From Apostichopus japonicus (lineage: Eukaryota > Echinodermata > Holothuroidea > Aspidochirotida > Stichopodidae): a stretch of DNA of 64,000 nt. Below are positions 30,482 to 41,942 of the stretch, in pieces (within the stretch, counting starts at the first letter, position 1; every line of letters starts with the position of its first letter). Where the stretch lies: NCBI RefSeq assembly GCF_037975245.1, contig NC_092568.1, positions 37,412,501 through 37,476,500 of the forward strand, in the 5' to 3' direction. A program made the position numbers and the translations under genes. Under the pieces are notes generated by a model. That model was not told where the DNA came from. It was given only the letters and a program-made list of their open reading frames with translations, and searched no databases.

Positions 30482-33104
30482 ACGGGAACGCTAAACTGTA
30501 TGTGGGTTTCAGAAACGGTTAAATGTTATACTTGGATCAAGCACGAAAAATATGGTTCGAGCTGGTTATGATGATATAAATTCCAAACGTCCATGCAGAC
30601 GTAGCGATAAATTGGCTTCCATGTGGACTTTAGTTCAGACGGGTTTCCATGGCGATCACTGCGGATTTATTTCGATATCAAACAGATCAGACTTTTGCCA
30701 AAACTCGGTGACTTGAAGAAATACAGCGAGGAAGAGGAGAAAGGTAGATGAAAAAGGGGCGGGAGGGGGGGGTAGGGATGTACCTAACCCAATCATCATC
30801 AACATTTAATCCGTCACGCATTTGTGACACATTTATTGTACCTTTAGTTGCCAAGTCAGTTCAAGTTGAAGTTATGACAAAGGTAAGCACAAACTACGTA
30901 GTCGCCGATCAGTGGTGTTTGACTGAAATGTAAATTTCCCGTTGTAATGGCAATCGCTTCGTTTAATATATTATGCGGCATGCTCGAAAATCGTGAAAAA
31001 AAGAGTAAAAACTAGACTTCTATGCGGTGGTATTAAGCTCAAATCAATATTGTAACGTCGTAGTGAAAATTTATATTGTAGTGTTGTAACTCTTTGTAGT
31101 GTAACTCATATATGAAGGAGTGTTAGCTCAGTGGTTAACGCCAGTGCCTTTCAAACATAAGGTCCCGAGTTTGAGTCACTCCCAGATTAATGTATGTCGT
31201 CCAGTTACAGAGTTTTTGACAATTGACAATTCATAATCATTGACGTTAAATATGAATATTAGAGACTGACTTCGGACAGCTTTCGGCTTTGATAGGCCAA
31301 TGATGAGTTCGTGCTTGCAGGAGGATCTAAAATACATACATATTACCATGGTAACTATACAGCGCAATGTGACCGCTGTAAGGGTGTCACAAGAACAATA
31401 TTGGACACCTGATTCACATAGCGCGAACATTAAGTCCAAATGAGATGTTAAAGTCAGCGTTGTCATATAGTTAATGACGAAAACAGGTGTTTATTAGTAA
31501 ACATGTTAAACCAAACATTGTCAACTATAACTATCAGTATGTTATGGGGAATGCCTGCATGAACATACATCATACAGAACTGGCAGGTCGACTGTGGCAG
31601 GGGTACGCGCAAGGCGGGGTGTGGAGGGGGAGGCGTGTCCTCCAACTCCACCATCAGTCTGAGGTAAAAGATGCAGTCGGGACAGAAATGCTTCAGAGAA
31701 AGTCTGCGGAAATGAAGATATTCTGTCCCTCCCTAAATCAGTCGCAAGGAATTTTAAATTACATGCTGTACCGTTTTGGGGAAGCGGGGAGGTGTTGCGG
31801 GTATTCTGATAACCTATTAGCTTATAAAGTATCATTAACATACATTCGAAAGTGGCGCACGGTTTTTTTGTTAAGACCATTTTCATGTAATTAATTTTTA
31901 TATGGTTTTATATTATTTGCTTTTATATAAGTTATTTTCGGTTTACTTTAAATTTTACTATTATTGCGTGAAAACTTTGTTTGTATGAATATTCAACAAG
32001 AAGGGTGTTCGTTGAAACAGGTGGACGGGAGGGGAGGGTTTTTGTGTGTATGTAGGGGACGGGGGGGGCTATAACAGCGCCGGCGTGAGGTTGGATATTT
32101 AAGTTTAAGTATTGTTTTACTTTTTGCGTCTTTCAACATAAGTTGATACCATTTCTTTCCAAATAAGATGTTCGTATTTATTGCAAGGAAACGTTTTAAT
32201 ATCAGTGCTTAAAACTTGTTTTGATATAAGTCTAGATATAAGTTTTTGAAATCTTTTATTCTGTCTTTATTGTCTTTCGAATTGCAAGTTGGCATATGCT
32301 AGTAGGCATTGTTAGTTATTGTTATGGTACGTATGGTTATATAGTGATACCTTATGAAATGGCGCTCTCACGTCAAATGTTTCTATAGCTGCACGTTGAG
32401 CACAACCTGCCAAACCTTCAGTCTAACACCTGCACCTGCACCGGAAATAGTTGGAAGGTACGCAGGGCTGGCTTCCGATAAATATAGAAGTGATACACTG
32501 AATGGTTCGCACATTAAGGAGACAAAAGTTACATACGTTTGAATTTACCACAATTTATAGAGTATTATTAGTATTTTGTGTGAATCATCGTATGAAGTAG
32601 CCGATATTGGAACCAACAAAGTTCTACATTTAAAAAGGTTTAAGGCAACATAAATGAACTGGTCCGTCGGAATGCACCCTCACGTATATTCCGAAGTAAA
32701 TTTGGCCACGATTACTTATATGGACTTTACAATGCCATAATATTATTTTTAAAAAGTCTGTAGGAACCTGATATCTATTCCCAAATTCATTGATTGTGAA
32801 GAGGTCACTGTTATGAGACATGAGACTAAATTGTACCCTGCTCTTGTAGGTGACATTTTGTCACCCCGTACAGGGGATGCCGTCCTGTGGGAGGGGTCTA
32901 AATATTAATTTGGGTCTGAGGCATGGCAGCCCCCTGAATGGTACCCATGGCGGACCTCCCCCCCCCCCCCTGCCATGTACGTCACTGACAATAACTAACA
33001 AAGTCGACCATTTTAAGACCACCCTCTTGGATTATCTGATTACGACATACACTGATCAGGTTGATGGCGCCAAACAAATCCAAAGAGTAAGGAGTTAATC
33101 TTTG
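30482..33104. other. Gap downstream of gene D: SINE, no gene seen
   Basis: Begins with the 3' UTR of gene D. No close AATAAA was found. It holds the SINE at 31117-31345 and G-rich tracts near 30768, 32060 and 32960. A 135-codon ORF at 31487-31894 has no recognised motif and overlaps an antisense ORF; it is not called. Confidence 0.45.
31117..31345 (+). mobile_element. tRNA-derived SINE, family 2 (plus)
   Basis: Head GGAGTGTTAGCTCAGTGG pairs at its end with CACTCC; A-box-like TTAGCTCAGTGGTTAACGC and B-box-like GAGTTTGAGTC follow tRNA spacing. The body and the tail CTAAAATACATACATA match the reverse-oriented copy at 15870-16105. The degenerate B-box argues against a functional tRNA. Confidence 0.7.
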
Positions 33105-34010
33105 TCACGAAGTCGTCACATGCTAATGTGACTTAACTTAAACATCGTCTATCTTACGTTTACAGTCGCCAATATAGCGACCTAGAAGGAAACCACTCTG
33201 ATTTTCCGCAATAAAAGAAGGAAGTACAGTTTTAATGGGATTTGCGATACGCGAAGAAGCTATGTTGTAGGTTACATTAAGAAGAGAAATTGGTTTCCAA
33301 TTGTTTAGTTAATTCCTAGGTATATCACCCTTCGCAGTGAGAGTGATCCCGCCATACCTCTGGGTTATTGATAAAGAGTTATCGAAACCATAATGAACGC
33401 ACCAAAAATTGACCTGTCTTTCAGCAACACAAAATGTTATAAAACTCTATACCGTGAACCCTTCAAGTCCAGGAGATTTATTATTTTCCATTTTCTTAAA
33501 ACATTCATATACTTCACTTTAACCTATAGAAACTTTTAAGGCTGTGGAACCACTTACAGATAACTCTGGTACATTATGAGAGCACTTCCTAGACAAGCCT
33601 TCATCTTGGAAGTCCTTAAAGCTGTGCAATCATCGATAAAACTCGTACACTTCTCACTGGATTTTTTTTTGTCATCCCAAACATCTTCAATCATATCATT
33701 AATTAAATGACCAATAACCCTACTAGCTTGATTTCGTTTTTCAAGGTTATGGGGGGGGGGGGGTTCTCCCTCTTCTACCCACTACAAATGTGACCTTATC
33801 ATGGTACCCTGGAGTCTATTCTCCTGAATCATCTCTAGTTCACTTTGCAAATCATCGATAAACCTTTTATATTCGAAGCTTTCATTTCTCTTTCTTTCTA
33901 AACGTTGCAATTCACTTAAGAGAGGCAATTCTCTTCGTTATTTTTTTTCTACTTTCTTTTTATAGGACGCATCCGAAATAGTTTCAACCTGTATATTCAT
34001 TAGCGAAGTC
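33105..34010 (-). mobile_element. Decayed LINE reverse-transcriptase segment (L1/Tx1-like)
   Basis: On the minus strand, in several broken frames, one reads MENNKSPGL (from about 33490), NWKPISLLNV and ENQSGFLLGRYIG (to about 33175). These are the classic finger and palm blocks of L1/Tx1-type reverse transcriptases. Upstream (33560-33890) are LEKRNQASRVIG and VWDD-type remnants of the connecting region. Many frameshifts and stops; a relic. Confidence 0.7.
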
Positions 34011-34619
34011 TCGAAAAAGAGTTGATGATTACTATAACTAATTGAATTTCGTTTCTTGGAAGAGTTAACCCAGTATCGGGACAATGGGGGGGGAGGGTGG
34101 TTGTACATAGATAACCAGCAATTGTCTCAGCATGCGTCCTTCAAAAGGGAATTATTTAACTTCCATAGTCCCCTGCCGATAATAGTATATACAGTATGTT
34201 GCCTTACCTGCTATCGGCCAGTCCAAGAAATTTCCGGAAATTGAGCCTATTTCATAAACTTAAAAGTAAAAATTTGTCGAATCATTATTGCTTGATCATA
34301 TTGATTAAACTTGTTTCAATGTTAAGTTCCACTTTAAGAGAGAAACGTTTGTGTCCGATCCGTCTTTTTCCTTATTTATTGCTATATTTCAACTCGCTTT
34401 CGTCGCTATCTTTTCTCTCTATGTGGGGGGAGGCTAGGGGCATAATTTGTATTGTTCTTTCATGATGTTGTAACTGTCGTTAGGTTTTCTATCTAATACA
34501 TTGACTTTCATGTATGTTTTATATATATTAAACATTGGAAAATAAAATCATTAATTTATTTGTATGCCTATATGTGTTTATTTCTTGTCACGTCTTACTT
34601 TAACTTCTATACATTCGCA
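34011..34619. other. Gap: no feature recognised
   Basis: AT-rich sequence with a G tract at 34086 and an ORF of 89 codons (34196-34465) without motifs. Nothing supported. Confidence 0.4.
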
Positions 34620-34801
34620 TCACACTTCAAGCTCATCTTATCCCAGTGAAGCACAGCCTAGCCAATACCAGCTGCCCATTCTAGCCAATACCAACCCATC
34701 CAAGCCAATCCTAGCCTAACCCATCCCATCCAAGCACATCCCATCCGATCCAAGCCTATCCTATCCTAGCCCATCCCATTCGATTCAAGCCTATATCCAT
34801 G
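34620..34801. repeat. CCATCC/AAGCC microsatellite, left half
   Basis: Degenerate decamer-like repeats of CCCATCCCATCCAAGCC. The same motif resumes at 36276-36400, so a composite insertion split one array. Confidence 0.75.
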
Positions 34802-36268
34802 CAGGCGCGTATCCAGGGGGGCGTTGGGGGCGCGCCCACCGGGTAAGAAAAAGAGGAGAGAAAAAAAGAGAAGAAAAAGAGGGGGAAAAAAGAGGAGGAG
34901 GAGAGGAAGGAAGGGAAAAGAAAAAGAAGAAAGAGAGAAAAAGGAAAAAAAGAGGGAATAAAAGAAAAACGCCAAGACACCTGGAAGAGAAGGAGAAACA
35001 GTGACATCATTACAGCGCTGATCCCTATTATATACACAGGGTAGCCAGTGACTGATCAAGGATTTCGGAAGGGGCGTGCGCCTCACCCTACCCCTAACAT
35101 CGTCAACTCCATTTTTGACGTTTCCATTTTGTCCTCTCTTAATAATGTATATGTACATATATGTATGGTCTATCATAACGCGTGTGTGTGTATATGAAAC
35201 CTGCTATGAAACCAACTGTGGCTGGTCTCGAACTCGACCGTGTCGTCGGGGAACATGACGCATTTCGGGAAGGGGGAGACTGCCCCACCCCCCCCCCTTG
35301 AGCATATTTTTTTATGATATCGTTAGTAATTTCAAAATAAAAAATGCTTAGATGCAACTTACAAGGCCGGGGAAGTGTCATTTCCAGCGATCTGGGAGGT
35401 ATTTTCGGCTAAATTTGCTTGTACGCTTCGCGCCAACAAATGGTCCTGGGTAGTGCCATTTCCAGCGATCTGGGAGGCATTTCCGGCCAAAAATGTTATT
35501 GTACGCTTCGCGCCAACACATGGTGGCGCTACGCTTAGATAGTTTGCCAACAGGCTTCGCCCCTCACTTGGCAAACTCCTCGCTATGCGCCTGCTCGAAT
35601 TTGTAAAGCAAACAGCAGATATCACCTTATATCAATGAGCATGAAAATGGTGTTCCAAGATGAACAGCCTCAAAACTGTCTATGTGTGAAGTCATGGGCG
35701 TAGGAGCCCAATTTGATTTGGGGCTGTAACGACTTGCCCGAAAAAAATAACCAAAAATTTGCGCGCGCTCCGCGCGCGTTCAACATGTTACTGTCAATAT
35801 CATATAAGCCAGCATCGGTTATTACATCGTATGCCATCGTGTACCTTACGATCCGTGAAAGTTGCGCAGTATACCGCGGGATGCTAATGTAAACAACGAA
35901 ATGTCTTATGTAGATGGGGAAAACCTTGAAAAGTGGGGCTGACAGGTATTGTGGGCCGCGACGTAGAATCACCTACACAAGCAATGATCCACAGGACATG
36001 CGATGAGGTCGAACATGATTTGTGACTGGTGACAATCTTCAAAAAGGCCTGGATAAAAAATAAAAAAAACTATTGGGAAATACTTGGTTCTCAGGCAAAA
36101 GTGTACATCTGGTTGCTCATTTTTAAGCCTGAGAAGTGCCATTTCCGGTGATCTAGGGGGTATCAAAACCAGAACATTTTCTTGTACGCTGCACGCCAAC
36201 CGATGGTGGCGCTCCGCTTAGATAGTAATTGGCGCCCCCCGGGTCAGAAAGTCCTGGATACGCCCCTG
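34802..36268. mobile_element. Composite of hAT-like elements, about 1.47 kb
   Basis: Outer ends are inverted repeats: CAGGCGCGTATCCAGG at 34802 and CCTGGATACGCCCCTG ending at 36268. Flanking octamers are only partly alike (ATATCCAT against ATATCACA). Inside are a purine-rich tract (34845-34990), a reverse copy related to the 27827 element (about 35260-35593), a segment shared with 51730-51965 (GGGCGTAGGAGCCCAATTTG at about 35696), and the core block near 36181-36226 seen also at 7049-7092. No transposase ORF. Confidence 0.6.
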
Positions 36269-36400
36269 ATATCACAGCCTATCATATCCCGTCCAAGCCC
36301 ATCCCATCCCAGCACATCCCATACAAGCCCATCTTATCTGATCCAAGCCTGACCCAGCCCACATTCCATCACATCGTATCGCATCCCATGAAATACCAAA
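36269..36400. repeat. CCATCC/AAGCC microsatellite, right half
   Basis: Continues the array of 34620-34801 after the composite insertion (for example CCCGTCCAAGCCCATCCC). Confidence 0.7.
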
Positions 36401-39400
36401 TCAAAAATCCCTACCTAACCGGTAACAATGATCATTTTTGGCCATTGCCACCACACATCGCTTCACCATCTGTGTTCATGCACGAATGAACACTGAATCG
36501 AAAAGATTTTGAAAGGAAACTGCTCACTTCACACAAGGAAACACTTGATTGCAAGGTAACATCAAATGCATATTCCCCCCCCCCCCTACCAACCCGTCAC
36601 CCTCCCCCAACTCATTAATAAGAAAATAAGTCCATGGCATATTATGACTAATTCCAATATGCAATTTGAATTCAGTTTGTAGTTTCTTTGCACTCTATAG
36701 AGCTGAAGTCACATTTAACTCTTGATGCATCTTCCTGCAACTCAGTGGGCTTTAAATTATCTGAGATTTGGCAATTCCCACTAGGACATAGACTACACGT
36801 ACCTTTAAAATTTTATGGCCAGCATAGTCTTCTCTGCGAAATCCCTCAATCTTTCAATCCCCGCCTTGCCCAGAGACCCTTCCACTTTGCTCCCTCGGTA
36901 TTTAAATGGCCGCTAGACGGCCAAAAAGGAGGGGAGGGGTAGGGGGTTGGTTGCTACAAGAAACTAACGTTGGTTTTGTCGCGTGGACCTTCAAAACCAT
37001 CCAGAGGGGCTGCCAAAACCTGTACACCAGACCAAACGTTAGTGTTGTCGACACACTTCATGAAATAGATGGCGCTAAAATATTCAAAACAATGGTAATA
37101 TACTGTTAAACCTATGAACAAAATGTAGAAATCATGGTGACTCAAAATATTCTCGATAATCACAACATTAAGTGCAGTTTTCTTTCAAAAAAAGTTATCG
37201 TATGATTTTAATTATAACACATTAGTAGATCTTTCGAAATATTTATTTTCACTTTATCAGTTTTGTAATATGCTGAATACAGATGATACCATTAACATGA
37301 TAGGTATTAGGAAATCATGTAAAATTTCAAGATTTACATTACATTTGACCTATCACTTGAAGTCGTACAGAATATTGTAATGTATTGTAAGCCGTATGAC
37401 AAACTTGACTGCAGGGGGCCCGAATTTCTGTGAAACAGTCAAACGCAATTATAACGCAGAATAATCGACAGAACTTCTGGTTGGATACTACTGCAAGTGA
37501 AAAATCCACCTGAAAACCGTATGGCTTTGAAGATTTTCTCCACCAACTGTCCTTCACTCCCTGTTTGACGTTTACCAATGGGTCTTACGAAGGCTAGGCT
37601 AGGCTATTCACCGTTCATAATCATAGACATAGGCCTAGGCCTACTGACCTAGGCTAGGCATAGCCCTAAGTTTACACAATGTAATTAGTAGCTAGTAATA
37701 ATAGCATAGGCCTAAGTAGACCTAGGCTAGGCCTGCTATGGCCAAATTTGTGCTAATTAAAAGAAACTGCAATTTATGTAAAATTAATGTGATTTGGTCT
37801 ACCTAACAAGTACTAAGTAGCAAGGAAGGATAAATTGAAGCACACTAGACGATGTTTAACTGGCAATTCTTACTGCTTACCACACCAAACCTTTGCACTG
37901 TGTTAGCTAAATTCAGTTTTGACAAAGGCCTATGATTATGTTGTTGAAAATTGGATGAAGCAAGGCAGTTCCTGCAGAAGCACCGTCATATATAGTGGGG
38001 CCATTCAGGGTCTCCAATTTCTATACATAATAAGTATTTTCTCATGTAGAAGAATGTAGGCTAGCCAACTATTTCCTAGTTTTTTTGCTATTTTGAGTTT
38101 GCTATTTGTAGCAAGCAATTTCTAATACAGTGACTAGCTTTGAAAGTGCATATTGCCTTTGTGATTATAAAAGTCAAAAGTTATAAACAAAATTGCCTAT
38201 ATGGCATCTGTACCAATTGAGATAGCCAAAATTAAATATATTTTCAGTTTTTGGCTTCCTGTTCAGTGAGAAATATATACTTCTACCGAAAGAAAGCAAT
38301 GGACAATGTAAAACATGACACACAATCACTATATGTACCTATTTTGTTTCAACCCATTTCCAAAGAACATCAGTAAGAATGCCACTGCCTAGTTACAAAA
38401 TGTGTTCATTGTAAGCATACTACTAGGGCCACTAGTGTTATACTCTACTGAAGTTATGGGGGATTGTCTGAACATACAGTACTGTGTGGAAGTAACCTTA
38501 CTTCACAGCTGCAAGGAATGCAATAATTGCAGTTATCACACGTTTCCTTTTGTCTAGGATTGCAATAATCGCGATCATCCCTAAATGCGATCGTTTAGAA
38601 TCCCCAGCACTTAAATTGGTTAAGTACGTTGATCAAGTTCCACGCAGTAAGGTAACTTCCACACAGCTCTGTAAACTAGCCGACATGGTATATCAGTGAT
38701 GTTCAACAGACTTATTTTAAATGGCCTAGAAATGAATAGATTAACACCATATGTTAATAAAAACTTTTAATCTTCATAAGCTCAATCCATTCCCGTTTTG
38801 AAAGTGCAACATTAGATTTTAAGTAGTATTGTTTTCCTCGCAGGTTTTCAAAATGCTCTGTTGACGCTTGTTTACAACCTCTGCACAAGAAAAATTCCTG
38901 TAAATTATTGCACTTACAAATAGCAAACCACTTTAAAAGTTAATTCCCAAAGAGATTTGTTGTTGGAATAGTCAGTTTACAACTTAAACTTGCTGCTTTT
39001 ATCATACTGTGAAATGTTTTCAGTGGTAATCTTGGTATTATTGGGTTTTCACTAGCCCATGAGTCACTCGCCAACATGTCAAGCCAAGTGCATTTTCTGT
39101 TCACCAAAGCCAAACTTCAACTCGCCAATTGCAAGTTGGCAACCGTACAGTATTTGTCGAGGCCTGCTGTCAAACAAATTTTATAGAGTTTCAGAATCCC
39201 ATCAAATTTATAGTTCAATAATCAATAACTTTTACTGAATTTACCAGGTAACTATTTGTCATTACTCATTACTAGTAGTATTGCCTCCATTTGCTTAGTT
39301 TTAGAAAATGTGCTAAACTTGTAATCCCTAGAGTAATTATTATATTGTGGTATTGGGTATGTAATGGCACTGAATTACATTGTTACTTCCAAGAGCCCTC

Positions 39401-40199
39401 TCATTTGCTTTACTCACTGGCCTCAACTCAAGCCCTCGCCTTGACTGGAGTCAAGTGAACATACGCTAGGATCTAAGTCATTTTGAGTGGCCCGACTTGG
39501 GCCAAGTCAGGACATTTTCAGTATTGACTTGAGTCCATTCAAGTCATTTTTGTCTCATTCATGACTCATGTCCAAGTCATGAGAAGAAGATGACAAATGA
39601 AAGTTATTGTTCTGAATAAGTCTATATCAAAAATGTGGAAGTTGTTACAAGTACAAACTTCTCTTTCTATATTTTTGTTTCTGCAAAAATGTTCTTTTTC
39701 TTTTGCCAGATGTGGCTTGTGCGACGTATTGATGTACACGAACATGAAACATTGTCAAAAGTAATAAATTGGTTCCATCCAGGGAATAAGTCCGGTATCA
39801 AATCGCAAAATGGTCAAATTGCTAAGCAAGTCCAAAGATGTATTGTGTAGTACCTTTGAAGGCCTTGAATTTGTTCCCCTATAAAATACTAATGTTCCTG
39901 TGGTACACAGAAAGAAATATACATAATTTGAACACACAAAAAAGAAGAAAGATCACTGATAAATGTTACTTCAGAAGTTGCCAATCTCGCCAAAATTTGA
40001 CCACTCAATTATACCCTGACCTCTCAACAACAAAAGAAGAAAGATCACTGTTTATGTTACTTCAGAAGTTACCAATCTCACCAGTCAACTGTCATATTGG
40101 AGAATGGAAATTATCAGATTACAATACTGACTGCATAGTGTCATGTTTCATTTTTTTTTACATTTTTTTAAACTATTTTGCATTCTTTTTCTTTTACAG
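36401..40199. other. Gap upstream of the 560-aa gene
   Basis: No gene is supported. AGGCCTA-rich sequence lies at 37585-37735. A TCAAGTC-rich repeat lies at 39420-39590. An acceptor-like TTTTGCCAG precedes a short open frame at 39708-39850 (MWLVRRIDVHEHET), which could be a 5' exon but has no support. A sequence of about 55 bp around AAGAAGAAAGATCACTG is doubled at 39941 and 40031. The promoter and 5' exons of the next gene should lie here. Confidence 0.4.
39420..39590. repeat. TCAAGTC-rich interspersed repeat
   Basis: Contains many direct and inverted copies of CAAGTC/GACTTG (GACTGGAGTCAAGTG, GCCAAGTCAGGAC, TTGACTTGAGTCC, GTCCAAGTCATGAG). Likely a degenerate dispersed repeat. Confidence 0.5.
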
Positions 40200-40259
40200 A
40201 TTGTCATATGACATGAACAGACTTACCTACATGGAGTAAGGCTGTGCAGTTTCTCTATA

Positions 40260-41942
40260 ATGGAGTTTCCATCCAACCATCCAGCACTTGTACCTCACAG
40301 CAGTTTTCATCAAATTGAGCATGCTACTGCTATTCCTTCGTTAGATTACAGAAACAATCATCTCACATTTGCTCAAGAGAAACATTTCCCAACACCAGAT
40401 CCTCCTTATGGCCTATATTACACTCCGAGTTTTCCCAGAGAAGTCACCGAAAACTTTCAACAATTCTTGCCAGCCTTAACTAGTAGCCATAGTAACGAGC
40501 AGGAAGTCAGGAAGTGTCTGGGATGCGTTAATCATGACGAGTGTGATATGTTTAAACCCATGCCCCTGCGGCTCCCTCTTGACAGGGAAGCTGGAGACAA
40601 CCAGAGACCCTTAAAGAAAATCAAGCTGGATAACCTTGAGAGCAAAACTGAGCAGCCATTTCATTCAGGGAAATCTTGTAATGAATTGAGGAAGCCTGCC
40701 GTTGCGGAGGCTCCCAAAAGGGAGAGTTCAAATCAAACAGGCCAAGACGTGAGGTCTTCTCCAGGTCACATTGACTTTACCAAAAGTTTACAAAGTTCTA
40801 ACAATAGCCAGAGTACACCAGAGTACACCGTCAAGCAAGAGGTTTCTACGGAGGAGACCAAGGACAATAGAGACGTCGAACGTGAAAAGAGCACCGCCGG
40901 TATAGACAAGAAATTAGGCCGTAGTCATAACCCTAGCTTGAACCTATCTCCTAACTGTGGCCTGTTTCTTCATAAGAGTTCTACGAGTACGGTCAAAGAC
41001 GAGGCATCGCACCTCGCCAGGAGCGACGAAATGACGATAGAGGACTTCGTTCACAAGTGTCCCACCAGCAAGCGGCACGAGTTCAACAACGCCGTAGCCA
41101 CCGAGCTGTTTCCCTTGAAGCAATTCTTGTTTCCATCAAAGCGGGCGTTTCTGAGTTACTTAACGGAGCAGCAGAAGTGGCGATGGGACTTCTACCAGGC
41201 CTACGTAGACGTTGCCACGCGTGTCAATAACACCCTGTACAAGCCGAGCAGTGGCTTTGCACAGAATTGCACTCGCTTCTCCAAGATGCCCGATCACCCG
41301 AGAGGCGAAGACGTCCGGAGGTGCGAGGCAACGTCAAAGGTGTTGGAAGACATCGCTTCCAGGATAGCCGATTTCAGGATCGAGGTTTTAAGACGAAAGG
41401 GCGCAGCAATCTACACCGAGGCTGGAGAGGCAAGGCTGCAGCCCTGTGTCAGCGAGTTGAAGTTCTTGGAACAGATCTTCGAGGAGACCAATAAACTCTA
41501 CGATGGCGTGATCACGATGATGACAAACGTAAACACCACGTGGGAGAAGCTGCAGAGGCTCTTCAGCGAGGAGCAGGTGGAGAGAGCGGAGAGACAGAGG
41601 GTGCTGCGAAGACAGAGAGAGAACATGAGGAAGAAGAAGAAGAGGGCTCTGGTAAGCTTTGAGAAAGCGGCGGTCAAACTGTTGTACAAGATAGCGCCGT
41701 TGTTGGCCGGCCAGGCCGAGCACTCAAGAACTGTGGATGAATTGAACATAATGGAACTGAACATGCTGAACACCCAGAGAGATGGAGAAATGTTACAGTT
41801 TCTTTTAGATAAGCAGTATTTCAGTGGCCAAGCGATCCAAGTGATCTTAGGCAAGATAAGAATGCTAGAGGCCATCTGCGGATTAGACAATCTTCGCCCG
41901 GCAGTTCCAACCTCCTCGGCGTCACAGGGTGCGAATCGTTAA
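40260..41942 (+). CDS. Uncharacterised intronless 560-aa nuclear-like protein
   Basis: The exon likely begins at 40200 after a CTTTTACAG acceptor. An in-frame TGA at 40209 makes the ATG at 40260 (ATAATGG) the first usable start; the stop is TAA at 41942. I do not recognise the family. Residues 1-255 look disordered, with a short Cys motif (CLGCVNHDEC, 86-95), a basic patch RPLKKIKL (116-123) that could be a nuclear signal, and two psi-K-x-E sites, VKQE (191) and VKDE (245), that fit the SUMO consensus. Residues 258-545 look folded and helical: EDFVHKCPTSKRHEF, QKWRWDFYQAYVDV, then a charged helix ending RRQRENMRKKKKRAL (450-464), then a helical tail with LNIMELNMLN. Codon use is GC-richer than the flanks, supporting a real gene. 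A role in chromatin or RNA is possible but is only inference. Confidence 0.8.
   Translation: MEFPSNHPALVPHSSFHQIEHATAIPSLDYRNNHLTFAQEKHFPTPDPPYGLYYTPSFPREVTENFQQFLPALTSSHSNEQEVRKCLGCVNHDECDMFKPMPLRLPLDREAGDNQRPLKKIKLDNLESKTEQPFHSGKSCNELRKPAVAEAPKRESSNQTGQDVRSSPGHIDFTKSLQSSNNSQSTPEYTVKQEVSTEETKDNRDVEREKSTAGIDKKLGRSHNPSLNLSPNCGLFLHKSSTSTVKDEASHLARSDEMTIEDFVHKCPTSKRHEFNNAVATELFPLKQFLFPSKRAFLSYLTEQQKWRWDFYQAYVDVATRVNNTLYKPSSGFAQNCTRFSKMPDHPRGEDVRRCEATSKVLEDIASRIADFRIEVLRRKGAAIYTEAGEARLQPCVSELKFLEQIFEETNKLYDGVITMMTNVNTTWEKLQRLFSEEQVERAERQRVLRRQRENMRKKKKRALVSFEKAAVKLLYKIAPLLAGQAEHSRTVDELNIMELNMLNTQRDGEMLQFLLDKQYFSGQAIQVILGKIRMLEAICGLDNLRPAVPTSSASQGANR

Noticed and set aside
31117..31184. A functional tRNA gene
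   Set aside because: Degenerate B-box and an odd anticodon loop, and the same head with body and tail is found reversed at 15870-16105.
31487..31894. 135-codon plus ORF overlapping a 114-codon minus ORF
   Set aside because: No motif on either strand and no exon context; likely chance in a locally GC-richer stretch.
39635..40239. Open frames just upstream of the 560-aa gene as its N-terminal coding exons
   Set aside because: An in-frame TGA at 40209 separates them from the ATG at 40260, and they show no motif. They could still be 5' UTR.
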